From: Bdellovibrionales bacterium
Lineage (GTDB): Bacteria; Bdellovibrionota; JAFGOL01
Direction: 5' to 3'
Assembly (NCBI GenBank): GCA_022710165.1
Contig: JAKLHL010000082.1
Coordinates: forward strand, 1-6,579
Length of the DNA stretch: 6,579 nucleotides
The notes under the pieces are model-generated. The model was given only the letters and a program-made list of their open reading frames with translations, ran no database searches and had not been told where the DNA came from. Shown piece after piece: positions 1 to 6,570 of the stretch. Each line of letters starts with the position of its first letter. Positions within the stretch are counted from its first letter, which is position 1. The position numbers and the translations under genes are program-made.

Positions 1-326
1 GGGGCTTAAGGCTTTCTGGCGGTGAGAAGCAAAGATTGACCATAGCAAGGGCCATAATAAGGAACGCGCCTATACTGATACTGGACGAAGCGACATCTTC
101 TCTGGATAGTGAATCAGAGATAGCTGTTCAAAGCGCCTTAAAGAAGCTTATGGAGAATAAGACCACCATAGTAATAGCTCACAGATTGTCGACCATAAAG
201 AACGCGAACAGGATAATAGTCCTTGATAAGGGACAGATAGTCCAGGAAGGGACTCATGAAGACCTTATAACAAAGGACGGCGCTTACAAAAAATTCTATG
301 AGAAGCAGTATGGAGAGCTCCAATGA
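1..326 (+). CDS. ABC exporter, C-terminal ATPase end (5' truncated)
   Basis: This is the 3' end of an ABC exporter gene whose reading frame is open to the left edge (first full codon at base 3); about 107 residues are visible. The fragment starts just before the ABC signature LSGGEKQR (bases 12-35). It continues with Walker B ILILDEATSSLD, which includes the catalytic Glu and the D-loop, and then the H-loop IAHRLS. It ends with the usual exporter tail (GTHEDL, then AYKKFYEKQYGEL). All catalytic elements expected of this half of the nucleotide-binding domain are intact. The pattern fits the MsbA/Atm1-like family of fused permease-ATPase exporters, in which ATP hydrolysis drives export across the inner membrane. 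MsbA flips lipid A, but the substrate cannot be read from this fragment, so no symbol is given. Its TGA overlaps the next ATG (ATGA, 323-326). The TTG at base 36 lies inside the signature region and is not a start. Confidence 0.93.
   Translation, partial: GLRLSGGEKQRLTIARAIIRNAPILILDEATSSLDSESEIAVQSALKKLMENKTTIVIAHRLSTIKNANRIIVLDKGQIVQEGTHEDLITKDGAYKKFYEKQYGELQ
312..315 (+). promoter_or_regulatory. Ribosome binding site of the aminotransferase gene
   Basis: GGAG lies 7 bases before the ATG at 323, inside the last codons of the ABC transporter gene. With the ATGA stop/start overlap it supports the chosen start and suggests translational coupling of the two genes. Confidence 0.6.
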
Positions 327-1504
327 AAAAAGCAAATGAAGTAATAAAGAACCTGCCTGTGTTCGCCTTTGATGAAGTGGATGCAATGTTCAACTCTTTA
401 AAGTCAAAAGGCATAACACCTATAGATTTTGGGATCGGTGACCCTAAAGACCCTACCCCTGAATTCATAAGAAAGGCTGCAATATCGTCGATGGAAAAGA
501 ACGCAGGAAGAGGATATCCGATATATAACGGCACGTCGGAATACAGGGTGGCTATAGCCGAATGGATAGAAAAAAGGTTCGGTATAAAACTTGATCCGGA
601 TAGATCACTTTGCTCGGCTATCGGAGCAAAAGAGCTCATCTTTAATCTTCCTCATGCTTTTGTTGATCCAGGCGACTATATATTAATGCCTAATCCAGGT
701 TATCCTCCCTACCTAAAGGGAGCCTTGTTCGCGAAGGCAATACCTTACTTTCTTGACCTCACCAAAGAGAACGATTTTCTTCCTGACCTTGAATCAATAC
801 CAGCAAATGTTTTGAAAAAAGCAAAGATGCTATGGCTCAACTACCCTAATAACCCTACTGCAGGCACGGCAACACTGACTTTCCTGAAACATGCAGTGGA
901 GTTTGGAAGAAAGCACGGGATAGTCGTGATAAACGATGAGTGTTACAGCGAGATATATTATGAAGATGAACATAGGCCTCACTCAATACTGGAGGCCGGC
1001 ATAGACGGTGTGTTAAGCATTAACTCCATGTCAAAAAGAAGCCTAATGACAGGATGGAGGGCCGCATGGGTGGCAGGGGATCCTGAACTAATAGACACTG
1101 TCAAAAAACTTAAGACCAACATAGACAGCGGCATCCCTTACTTTATTCAGGATGCATCAATAGCCGCACTAAAGGATGAAAAACACGTCGAAGAGAACAG
1201 GAAAAGGCTTAAAGAAAGAAGGGACATCCTTGTTTCCGCTTTCACATCTGTTGGGTTCGAGAACTGTATGCCAAAAGGCACTTTCTACATATGGCAGAAA
1301 CTCCCAGACGGTGTTAACGGAATAAGTCTGTGCAAAAAACTCCTGGAGCCTGAATATGGCATAGTTGTGACCCCCGGTAGTTTCTTAACTGAAACAGTTA
1401 ATGGAAAGAATATCGGTGATAATTACCTAAGGATGGCATTGGTACCTTCTATCAGCGACTGCAAAAAAGCGGCAGAAAGGATAGCTAAAGCCGCCAGGTC
1501 ATAA
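323..1504 (+). CDS. Class I/II PLP aminotransferase, DapL/DapC-like
   Basis: This is a complete 393-residue fold-type I PLP aminotransferase, a normal length for the family. Visible landmarks are the N-terminal DFGIGDPKDPTP (35-46), the GAKE cofactor-binding turn (101-104), the NYPNNPT motif (173-179) with its PLP-contacting Asn, D205 and Y208 in NDECYSE, the Schiff-base lysine K238 in SMSKRSLMTGWR (235-246), and R370 in NYLRMAL, which should bind the substrate carboxylate. The N-terminal GIGDP block, the KRS-x-MTGWR block and the FLPDL/IP segment (152-160) resemble LL-diaminopimelate aminotransferase (DapL) and succinyl-diaminopimelate aminotransferase (DapC). A role in lysine and peptidoglycan precursor synthesis is therefore my best guess. 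Aspartate, alanine or other amino-acid substrates cannot be excluded, because family members with different substrates look alike. It is coupled to the upstream ABC exporter, and its 3' end overlaps gspN tail to tail by 6 bases. The family is certain and the substrate is inferred. Confidence 0.93.
   Translation: MKKANEVIKNLPVFAFDEVDAMFNSLKSKGITPIDFGIGDPKDPTPEFIRKAAISSMEKNAGRGYPIYNGTSEYRVAIAEWIEKRFGIKLDPDRSLCSAIGAKELIFNLPHAFVDPGDYILMPNPGYPPYLKGALFAKAIPYFLDLTKENDFLPDLESIPANVLKKAKMLWLNYPNNPTAGTATLTFLKHAVEFGRKHGIVVINDECYSEIYYEDEHRPHSILEAGIDGVLSINSMSKRSLMTGWRAAWVAGDPELIDTVKKLKTNIDSGIPYFIQDASIAALKDEKHVEENRKRLKERRDILVSAFTSVGFENCMPKGTFYIWQKLPDGVNGISLCKKLLEPEYGIVVTPGSFLTETVNGKNIGDNYLRMALVPSISDCKKAAERIAKAARS
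1463..1494 (-). terminator. Candidate intrinsic terminator of the T2SS operon
   Basis: Read on the - strand just past the gspN stop codon, the sequence has GCGGC (1494-1490), a 16-base loop, GCCGC (1473-1469) and then six T (1468-1463). The five G-C pairs can be extended by one G-U pair. This is the layout of a rho-independent terminator, although the loop is larger than usual and the stem is short. It lies wholly inside the last codons of the convergent aminotransferase gene, where the six T correspond to AAA AAA lysine codons on the other strand. Chance occurrence in a coding sequence is possible. Confidence 0.45.
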
Positions 1505-2404
1505 AGGGTTTATATTAGGTATAGGCGTTCTTCCATCACCGCTCAAACGGAAATTATAATAACCGTCCGGCTTTTTTGCCGCAGGCGGAAGCAGAGCAGT
1601 AAAAGACCCTATGGTCTTTTCCAGCTGGCCGGCAAATCTCATCTTAACGTTGAACTCATACTGTTTGCTCCTTGATGACCACTTGCCTCTTATAGAACCA
1701 TCACGATCGTCGCCAGCTCCACCCAGGATGAACCTTCCAACAGTAAAATCGCTCTTCTGAAGCATAAAGGAAAACTCTCCCTTCTTTACAGAGAAAGGCG
1801 GAAGGGCAAAGAACCCAACGTTCGTACCTTCACTGGATCTTACGTCGCCAAGTGTACCTTCTGCACTTATGTCAGAATACATTACGTTCCTAAGGTTAAT
1901 AAAGCCTTCAACATTAAGGTCAGTGGTGGCAAAGATATCTAAAGCGTACTTTGGTTTTATTATGTCCCTAAGCTGTATATCTGCAGCGTACATCTTTATA
2001 AAAAGCTCGTCGACCGGCTGGCCTGTTATAGAAAAACCGCTTATCTTTATCTGGATGGTACCCCTAAAAGATTCAGAATCTACCTTAAGCGCCGGCGAGA
2101 ACAACATAAGAGATAAAGGGGAAATGCCTACTTTGGTCTTGCCAAGGATGATGTTGTTATCATTCTCAGAGAACCTTAATTTTGCAGAATCAAAGCTAAC
2201 CCCAAAATAAGGTATAAAAGAGAATTTAGGATTATCAGGCTCTAAAATTATACCGGTCTGCGCCCTTATGGTCTCAAAGAGGCTTCTTGCAACTTTTTCA
2301 TCAGGAAAGGCCATTCTAAAGAACACGACGAACGCAACGAGGAAAAGCAGTATATAGTATTTCATCTTATAGATACGCTGGAAGAACGATCTTAGGTCCT
2401 TCAT
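1499..2404 (-). CDS. gspN: Type II secretion system protein GspN (AsmA-like type)
   Basis: The product has 301 residues, with a short cytoplasmic N-terminus, one membrane segment (about 15-32) and a long periplasmic part rich in alternating beta-strand patterns. It resembles the GspN family of deltaproteobacterial and Leptospira T2SS loci. Family-like features are the early FPDEKVAR segment after the membrane helix, the SPLSLM segment (95-100), the FFALPPFSVKKGEF region (198-211), and the end GYYNFRLSGDGRTPIP (281-296), which matches the usual G-x-Y-x-F-x-L-S-G ending. This form is AsmA-like and, from memory, is not the same as the short gammaproteobacterial GspN. Its precise function is poorly known; an accessory periplasmic role in assembly is assumed. 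Its ATG overlaps the gspM stop (ATGA, 2401-2404), with GAGG 8 bases upstream supporting this start. Met14 is a less likely alternative. It is the last gene of the operon, and its TGA lies inside the end of the convergent aminotransferase gene. Confidence 0.85.
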   Translation of the reverse strand: MKDLRSFFQRIYKMKYYILLFLVAFVVFFRMAFPDEKVARSLFETIRAQTGIILEPDNPKFSFIPYFGVSFDSAKLRFSENDNNIILGKTKVGISPLSLMLFSPALKVDSESFRGTIQIKISGFSITGQPVDELFIKMYAADIQLRDIIKPKYALDIFATTDLNVEGFINLRNVMYSDISAEGTLGDVRSSEGTNVGFFALPPFSVKKGEFSFMLQKSDFTVGRFILGGAGDDRDGSIRGKWSSRSKQYEFNVKMRFAGQLEKTIGSFTALLPPAAKKPDGYYNFRLSGDGRTPIPNINPL

Positions 2405-3012
2405 TTAGGTGTCCTCGCAAGGACCTCAAATTCAACGTCTATATAACGAATATCATCAGTGCGTCTTTTTATCTTTAACGACGAGACCACCGCAAAGATC
2501 TCGTTCTTTTCTATCCCAGAGAGGAGCTTAACAAGCTGTCTTATGGTTATCTTGCTGTATTTCACAGAAGCCGTATTCTCTACATATTTTCCTTTCTCAA
2601 CGTCCTTCTTTGGCGTTTCCTTAAGCTCGGTCCTTGCCTCAGGATTTATAAGGGAGGCCACCTGCTGCTTCTCTATAAGATCGGTAAGAGAGACATACTT
2701 GGAACCAGAGGTCTCACTTTTCTTTTTCTGAAGCTCGACCCTGTTGGCAGACACGAAATCATTCAACTCGTCAACTTTGAGCATGACCCTTCTGGCCTCA
2801 TCTATATCCCTTTCTTTTTGAGATATGCCGGAAGCAAAAGAGAACAATATCCAAAGCAATATGAACACGAACAGACCTTTAAGACCGCTGGACAGGAGTT
2901 TCTTGTCCCTTTCAGAAAGAGAATCATACCTTGAACGGAATTTCTCTACGGTAGGGCTTTCCTTTAGGTTGTACCACAACTCTTGTATCTTATATTTCAA
3001 GTTATCGAACAT
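2401..3012 (-). CDS. gspM: Type II secretion system protein GspM
   Basis: The product is a 203-residue bitopic inner-membrane protein. A cytoplasmic N-terminus of about 42 residues contains LSERDKKLL (32-40), close to the L-S-x-R-E/D-R/K-x-L-L signature that precedes the membrane helix in GspM. The helix is about 43-62 (GLKGLFVFILLWILFSFASG). It is followed by a charged, coiled-coil-prone stretch (about 65-100), a polar linker, and a C-terminal region (about 148-200) whose beta-alpha-beta pattern fits the ferredoxin-like periplasmic domain of the family. GspM pairs with GspL and helps form the assembly platform around GspE, GspF and GspC. Position between gspL and gspN supports the call more than the weakly conserved sequence does. 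The ATG shares one base with the gspL stop (TGATG, 3014-3010). A GGTGG in the preceding gspL codons is an imperfect ribosome binding site, so coupled re-initiation is likely. The stop overlaps the gspN start by ATGA. Confidence 0.86.
   Translation of the reverse strand: MFDNLKYKIQELWYNLKESPTVEKFRSRYDSLSERDKKLLSSGLKGLFVFILLWILFSFASGISQKERDIDEARRVMLKVDELNDFVSANRVELQKKKSETSGSKYVSLTDLIEKQQVASLINPEARTELKETPKKDVEKGKYVENTASVKYSKITIRQLVKLLSGIEKNEIFAVVSSLKIKRRTDDIRYIDVEFEVLARTPK
2407..2426 (-). promoter_or_regulatory. gspN ribosome binding site inside a small hairpin
   Basis: On the - strand, GAGG (2416-2413) precedes the gspN ATG by 8 bases. The surrounding mRNA can form a hairpin: GUCCU-like and AGGAC arms around a four-base loop (arms 2424-2420 and 2415-2411), which an outer AGG/CCU pairing across a two-base bulge could extend. 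The AGG of the ribosome binding site would sit in the 3' arm. Ribosomes finishing gspM would melt it, so gspN translation may depend on gspM translation. The site is seen in the sequence; the regulation is inferred. Confidence 0.4.
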
Positions 3013-4682
3013 CAGCTTTTACCACCCTCTTTATAAACGGCACTGATATCAAGTTCCAGATCACCGCTCTGGGTCTTCTTCCCTTCAACACTTTTTACGT
3101 CCTTGAAGTTACCGCTGGTCTCAAGGCTCTTAACTACATTCTTCATAACTTCTATATTAGGCACGTACATCTTAGCTGTTTTTATCTTTAGTTTTTCTAT
3201 CTCAAGATCTATTACGTCTACTTTGTCCTTGGTCTCTATCTCTGACGATAAGGACCTTAGAACAGAAAGTGATGAGCCTTCCTTTACACTCTCTCCTTCA
3301 AGAAGGGCCTTCTGCATTTTCAGCCTGTTCTGGGCCTCCCTTTCAAGTTTTGTATAATTATCTAGTAATGCTCGCTGAGTCCTCTTGTCCTTGTCAGGGA
3401 AAGCTTCCCTAACCTTCTTTTCAAGTTCAACTTTGTACTGGGTCTGTACTCTATTAAGGAGCATTGAGTGAGCAAAAAGATAGAACATAAAGAAAACGAG
3501 GGCTATTATCACGTTCCTTATCGTAGGTTTGAACATCCTTAGGAATTGTGAGCTGTCGCCAGAAGGTTCGCCTCCAGCCTCTCTCTTGAAATTTATCCCC
3601 TTCAAAGGGGTCTTGCCTGCATATCTTAAGAAGAAGCCTATGGTATTACAAAACTTGAGCTCATCCGGAGTCCCAGAGAAAGGCAGTTTTATCCCTATAG
3701 ACTGGTGAAATTCCAGAGGCTGAATGTTCAATTTAAGTTCCTGTATCATGTATTCCTTGAAATTCCTGGTCATCCAGCCAGAACCCGCAAGGAAACATCT
3801 TGATATATGGTCTTTCCTCTCTGCCTTATAGCTTGCAAGGGTCTGATTAACATCCCTTATCACAAGGTCATATGCTTCTTTGAGTATCGAAGAAAAGCTC
3901 AACTGTTCTTTTGTGTAATTAGAAGTATCTCCGTCCAGGATTATATATCCCACCTCTATTTTTGACCTTTCAGCATCTGCATAAGGAAGCTCATAGTATT
4001 CCATTATCTTTCTTGTTACATGGTCGCCACCGTAATTTATAAGCCTTGCATATTCAGGGACACCGTTCCTTGATAATACGACGTTGGTCTTTGTACAGCC
4101 CATATCTATTATGACCACAGGATGCGACTCGACCTGTTTTTGGCTCTTGCCTTCCTGCTGGACCTCTACGATCTCTTTGCCCAGCTTAAGATAATTGCCC
4201 AGGCTGAACAGTGCATCAGTACCAGTTGTCACTATATCAGGCTCTATCCCGCAGGCTTTCATGAGCTTCATGAAAGCTTCAAAATCATCTTTCTTTGTGA
4301 CCGTAACAAAGATCCTGCTGCCCTTTTCCATGTACTCCACGATCTGCCACTCGTAGAGGATGTCATCTACCTCGAACGGCATCTGTTCCTCTATCTCCAG
4401 AGGCAGGGCAACTGATATCCTCTTGTTATCCCTGAAAGGGAGAGTAACAAAACGCGAAGTGGTCTTCTCTGATGGGTATATGACAACGGTCTGATCAGGT
4501 TTATATTTCTGTTCCTTATATATATTCGCTACAGCCTCTATTACCCTTTCAGCTGAACTTAACTTAGGATCAACGCTAAGTATGGTATTAGAGAAACTAA
4601 GGAGCTTATGGCCGCTATAACTTTTCTCAAAGTATAGTGACTTTATGGAATAGGTGCCTATGTCAAAAACAAGTACTTTCAA
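3012..4682 (-). CDS. gspL: Type II secretion system protein GspL, PilM-like
   Basis: The product has 556 residues, well above the roughly 400 of EpsL/PulL-type GspL as I remember them. Residues 1 to about 345 form a full PilM-like actin fold with recognisable nucleotide-binding motifs: phosphate-1 FDIGTYSIK (6-14), phosphate-2 IIDMGCTKTNVV (191-202) and adenosine-type FLAGSG (297-302). PilM-like YGGDHVTRKI lies at 217-226. A membrane helix at about 389-408 follows, then a coiled-coil-prone stretch (about 411-460) and a C-terminal periplasmic ferredoxin-like domain (about 500-550). GspL recruits the secretion ATPase GspE to the membrane and pairs with GspM. The start codon is TTG, and it is forced: an in-frame stop (4691-4689) lies two codons upstream and no ATG or GTG intervenes, while the next residues KVLVFDIG are the expected first beta strand. 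It starts 2 bases after the gspK stop and overlaps gspM by one base. The call as GspL rather than PilM rests on the membrane helix, the periplasmic domain and the gspJ-gspK-gspM-gspN neighbours. Confidence 0.9.
   Translation of the reverse strand: MKVLVFDIGTYSIKSLYFEKSYSGHKLLSFSNTILSVDPKLSSAERVIEAVANIYKEQKYKPDQTVVIYPSEKTTSRFVTLPFRDNKRISVALPLEIEEQMPFEVDDILYEWQIVEYMEKGSRIFVTVTKKDDFEAFMKLMKACGIEPDIVTTGTDALFSLGNYLKLGKEIVEVQQEGKSQKQVESHPVVIIDMGCTKTNVVLSRNGVPEYARLINYGGDHVTRKIMEYYELPYADAERSKIEVGYIILDGDTSNYTKEQLSFSSILKEAYDLVIRDVNQTLASYKAERKDHISRCFLAGSGWMTRNFKEYMIQELKLNIQPLEFHQSIGIKLPFSGTPDELKFCNTIGFFLRYAGKTPLKGINFKREAGGEPSGDSSQFLRMFKPTIRNVIIALVFFMFYLFAHSMLLNRVQTQYKVELEKKVREAFPDKDKRTQRALLDNYTKLEREAQNRLKMQKALLEGESVKEGSSLSVLRSLSSEIETKDKVDVIDLEIEKLKIKTAKMYVPNIEVMKNVVKSLETSGNFKDVKSVEGKKTQSGDLELDISAVYKEGGKS
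4255..4277. repeat. Perfect 10-bp inverted repeat inside gspL
   Basis: GCTTTCATGA (4255-4264) and TCATGAAAGC (4268-4277) are exact reverse complements separated by three bases. The repeat falls in gspL codons 136-143 (AFMKLMKA). In mRNA it would make a 10-bp hairpin with a tight three-base loop. No T-run follows on either strand, so it does not look like a terminator. Confidence 0.75.
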
Positions 4683-4698
4683 TCCTACCTATACTCCC
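4683..4698 (-). promoter_or_regulatory. gspL translation start region, TTG with 2-base gap
   Basis: On the - strand GGGAG (4698-4694) is 11 bases before the TTG at 4682, and a weaker AGG (4690-4688) is 5 bases before it. The gspK stop TAG (4687-4685) sits between them and the start. The two bases 4684-4683 are the only apparently non-coding bases of the window. Re-initiation by ribosomes ending gspK is the likely route. Confidence 0.45.
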
Positions 4699-5839
4699 AA
4701 TAAACTATCTTTGGGGTCACGTCAGCAGCAGCGGTCTTTGATGGCAATGCCCCCTCTAACAATAGTTTACTATAAGCTTCTGAAACATAACATATAATCT
4801 TTTTAGATACTTTACCGCTATGCCCTGAAGCCTCTATCTTGAAGTTCTCATCTACGAAAGAAAGCGGGACCTTCAAGGGGTTGAACTCTGCCACCACTAT
4901 CTTGGTGTTCTGGCCTATCCAGGTCTTTAATTCCTGCTCTGAGGCGAATTCCCCCTCCTGTTTTATCTTGTCCATCAAAAGTGTTATCTCTTCATCAGTG
5001 AACTTGCCGTCTATGGTCTTCCACATCTCTTTGCTAGCTATATTAACGTTAATACTGGCGCCAGAGAACACCGTTACCATAGGGCTGATAAAATCGAACA
5101 ATTCATCATTCATACCGTCTATCATGTGAAGCTCTGACATGCTTGGTATGGAAAAGTTCCTTGGCTTATAAGGAGGGGATTTCTTGTCATAGTATACATT
5201 TTCGTCTCCGCCGTTACGGGAGTTAGAGTCTGGGTCTATCCAGTCTATTATGTTATTTATGACCCTGTCGAACTCCTGTATCGGGTTACGGTAGCCAAAG
5301 CTCTCGTCCTCCTGCATCTTAGATATATAGTGGGCCTTCATCTGCTCCTTGAATGTCTCTATTCTCTCTTCACTAAGCGGGACAGCATTTATGTTTATAA
5401 GAGCATCTGTGCTGGATATGCTCTGATCGAAGAACCCAACCTTTGATATATTGGTCTTCTTTTTTATGTTCTCAAGGAGCGTTCTCATGCCAAGACCAAG
5501 GTCTTCATCACTGGCAGCTCCAAAAGACAGTAATTCAGGAGGAGGCGGAAATATAAAAGGCAGGGTGATTATAAGGGAAGTAACAGAACTTGGGACCTTG
5601 AAGCCTCCAAGCTCAAAGGTCTTTACCTTGTTGGCCACAGCTACCCTAAGCAAAGAAACATTAAGTGAGGACTTAGCAAGATATTCTGCGGCTACCTCAT
5701 CCCTGTAGTTCGCGGACATTGCGTTGGTCACTCTGGTCGTGTAACCGAGCTCAAGCATTATTACGGCCATGATAGCTACTGTTGTCATGACCAGTAAAAG
5801 GGCCATCCCCTTTCTATTGCGTAAACTAAAAAACCTCAT
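4685..5839 (-). CDS. gspK: Type II secretion minor pseudopilin GspK
   Basis: The product is a 384-residue minor pseudopilin precursor. An 11-residue basic leader ends in RKG, and prepilin peptidase should cut before M12 (G|MALLLVMTT). The mature protein begins with a hydrophobic helix of about 20 residues and has Leu at +5 where most pseudopilins have Glu, which is a GspK hallmark. The large globular domain shows family marks: ININAVPLSEE (148-158), IIDWIDPDSNSRNGGDENVYY (197-217), SPPYKPRNFSIPSMSEL (221-237) and INVNIAS (263-269). The Asp/Asn-rich second block lies where E. coli-type GspK binds calcium. GspK caps the pseudopilus tip with GspI and GspJ. Residues about 84-105 are unusually hydrophobic and proline-rich (TLPFIFPPPPELL), where I would expect the YDSL-x-x-x-W-type segment. 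The ATG overlaps the gspJ stop (ATGA, 5839-5836). No other in-frame start lies before the cleavage site. Confidence 0.93.
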   Translation of the reverse strand: MRFFSLRNRKGMALLLVMTTVAIMAVIMLELGYTTRVTNAMSANYRDEVAAEYLAKSSLNVSLLRVAVANKVKTFELGGFKVPSSVTSLIITLPFIFPPPPELLSFGAASDEDLGLGMRTLLENIKKKTNISKVGFFDQSISSTDALININAVPLSEERIETFKEQMKAHYISKMQEDESFGYRNPIQEFDRVINNIIDWIDPDSNSRNGGDENVYYDKKSPPYKPRNFSIPSMSELHMIDGMNDELFDFISPMVTVFSGASINVNIASKEMWKTIDGKFTDEEITLLMDKIKQEGEFASEQELKTWIGQNTKIVVAEFNPLKVPLSFVDENFKIEASGHSGKVSKKIICYVSEAYSKLLLEGALPSKTAAADVTPKIVYWEYR

Positions 5840-6570
5840 CCTCCAGTCACCACCGGATCAAGATTGTTCGGATTAAGTATCTTTATCTTCTGGACTATAT
5901 TAAGTCTTTTTTCCTTATTAACAGGCGATATTACGTCTACGCTAACCTCAACGGCAAGCGGGAACATATAAATGAACTCTCCTTGCGTAGAGTCCCATCT
6001 ATCGACCCAGTTCGGCTCGCTTTCCCCTATTCTTGGCCTTAGGTATCTGAACCTTAGGTTCTCTACTCCTTCTGCCAAAACATACTTTGCTCCGCCTTCC
6101 TCTATTTTTTCATCTATGAAAGGTGATTCTCTTTTTACAAGATTGTTCTTTGAAGGATCCTTTGGGTCCGTCTCTATCGTGTAACTTATTTCACAAGTAT
6201 CCGTTTCATTTGTATCCTTGTACATCCTTCTATGTGTAGAGGACGAGAACAGCAAAGAGTCTTTCGTACCCTTAAAAAAAGAGAACACGACGTTGTTCCT
6301 ATACAAAGGCAGGTCCTGTTTGTACCTAAGACCCTGTTTAGTGTCCAATGAGGCATGAAAGGCCAGACTGATGTCCTTTTCCATATGCCTCAGCATGGTC
6401 CTCACTGTATGGTAGTAGTCGTTCTCGTCGGATACTTTACTCTTTATGGTCATACCCGTTTTAGTACTAGTAACGGCAAAAATGGCCACGGTCGAGAATA
6501 TAGCCAGCGCTATCATGACCTCTACGAGGGTCATGCCGGCTTTATCCTTACATCTGAAATGACGGCGCAA
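5836..6570 (-). CDS. gspJ: Type II secretion minor pseudopilin GspJ
   Basis: The product has 244 residues from a TTG start. A basic leader ends in KDKAG, and cleavage by prepilin peptidase is expected at G12|M13. The mature end MTLVEVMIALAI has the conserved Glu at +5 (E17) and the hydrophobic helix that packs in the pseudopilus core. Downstream marks match GspJ: MLRHMEKDIS (59-68), DSLLFSSSTHRRM (104-116), EISYTIETD (127-135), LVKRESPF (144-151) and VENLRFRYL...W (169-192). GspJ forms the tip complex with GspI and GspK. The N-terminus is uncertain: the frame stays open to the right edge (6579), so translation may begin further upstream. TTG at 6570 gives a normal 12-residue leader but has no clear ribosome binding site in the nine visible upstream bases. 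ATG at 6534 has AAGGA upstream but would remove the essential leader glycine, so I reject it. The stop overlaps the gspK start by four bases. Confidence 0.9.
   Translation of the reverse strand: MRRHFRCKDKAGMTLVEVMIALAIFSTVAIFAVTSTKTGMTIKSKVSDENDYYHTVRTMLRHMEKDISLAFHASLDTKQGLRYKQDLPLYRNNVVFSFFKGTKDSLLFSSSTHRRMYKDTNETDTCEISYTIETDPKDPSKNNLVKRESPFIDEKIEEGGAKYVLAEGVENLRFRYLRPRIGESEPNWVDRWDSTQGEFIYMFPLAVEVSVDVISPVNKEKRLNIVQKIKILNPNNLDPVVTGG

Noticed and set aside
36..64. TTGACC with an AT-rich stretch downstream, resembling a sigma-70 promoter
   Set aside because: The only AT-rich candidate for a -10 box is at the wrong spacing, and the sequence encodes the conserved region just after the ABC signature.
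265..639. 124-codon open frame on the - strand opposite the ABC transporter and aminotransferase genes
   Set aside because: The opposite strand encodes proteins with intact family motifs across the same bases; the antisense product has no recognisable motif or domain and is a shadow frame.
1568..1581. CGGC, six T, GCCG inverted repeat near the gspN 3' end, a possible terminator for the aminotransferase transcript
   Set aside because: The T-run is in the loop and not after a stem, and only a loose 4-bp stem (1547-1566) precedes it with five unpaired bases between. It codes for AAKKPDG-region residues of GspN.
3597..3610. CCCCT/AGGGG hairpin with four-base loop inside gspL
   Set aside because: It is a short stem with no T-run on either strand and is explained by the codons for PLKG just before the membrane-proximal linker.
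4122..4415. 97-codon open frame on the + strand opposite gspL
   Set aside because: It lies wholly within the conserved actin-like domain of gspL, and the predicted peptide looks like a leucine-rich reverse-frame artefact.
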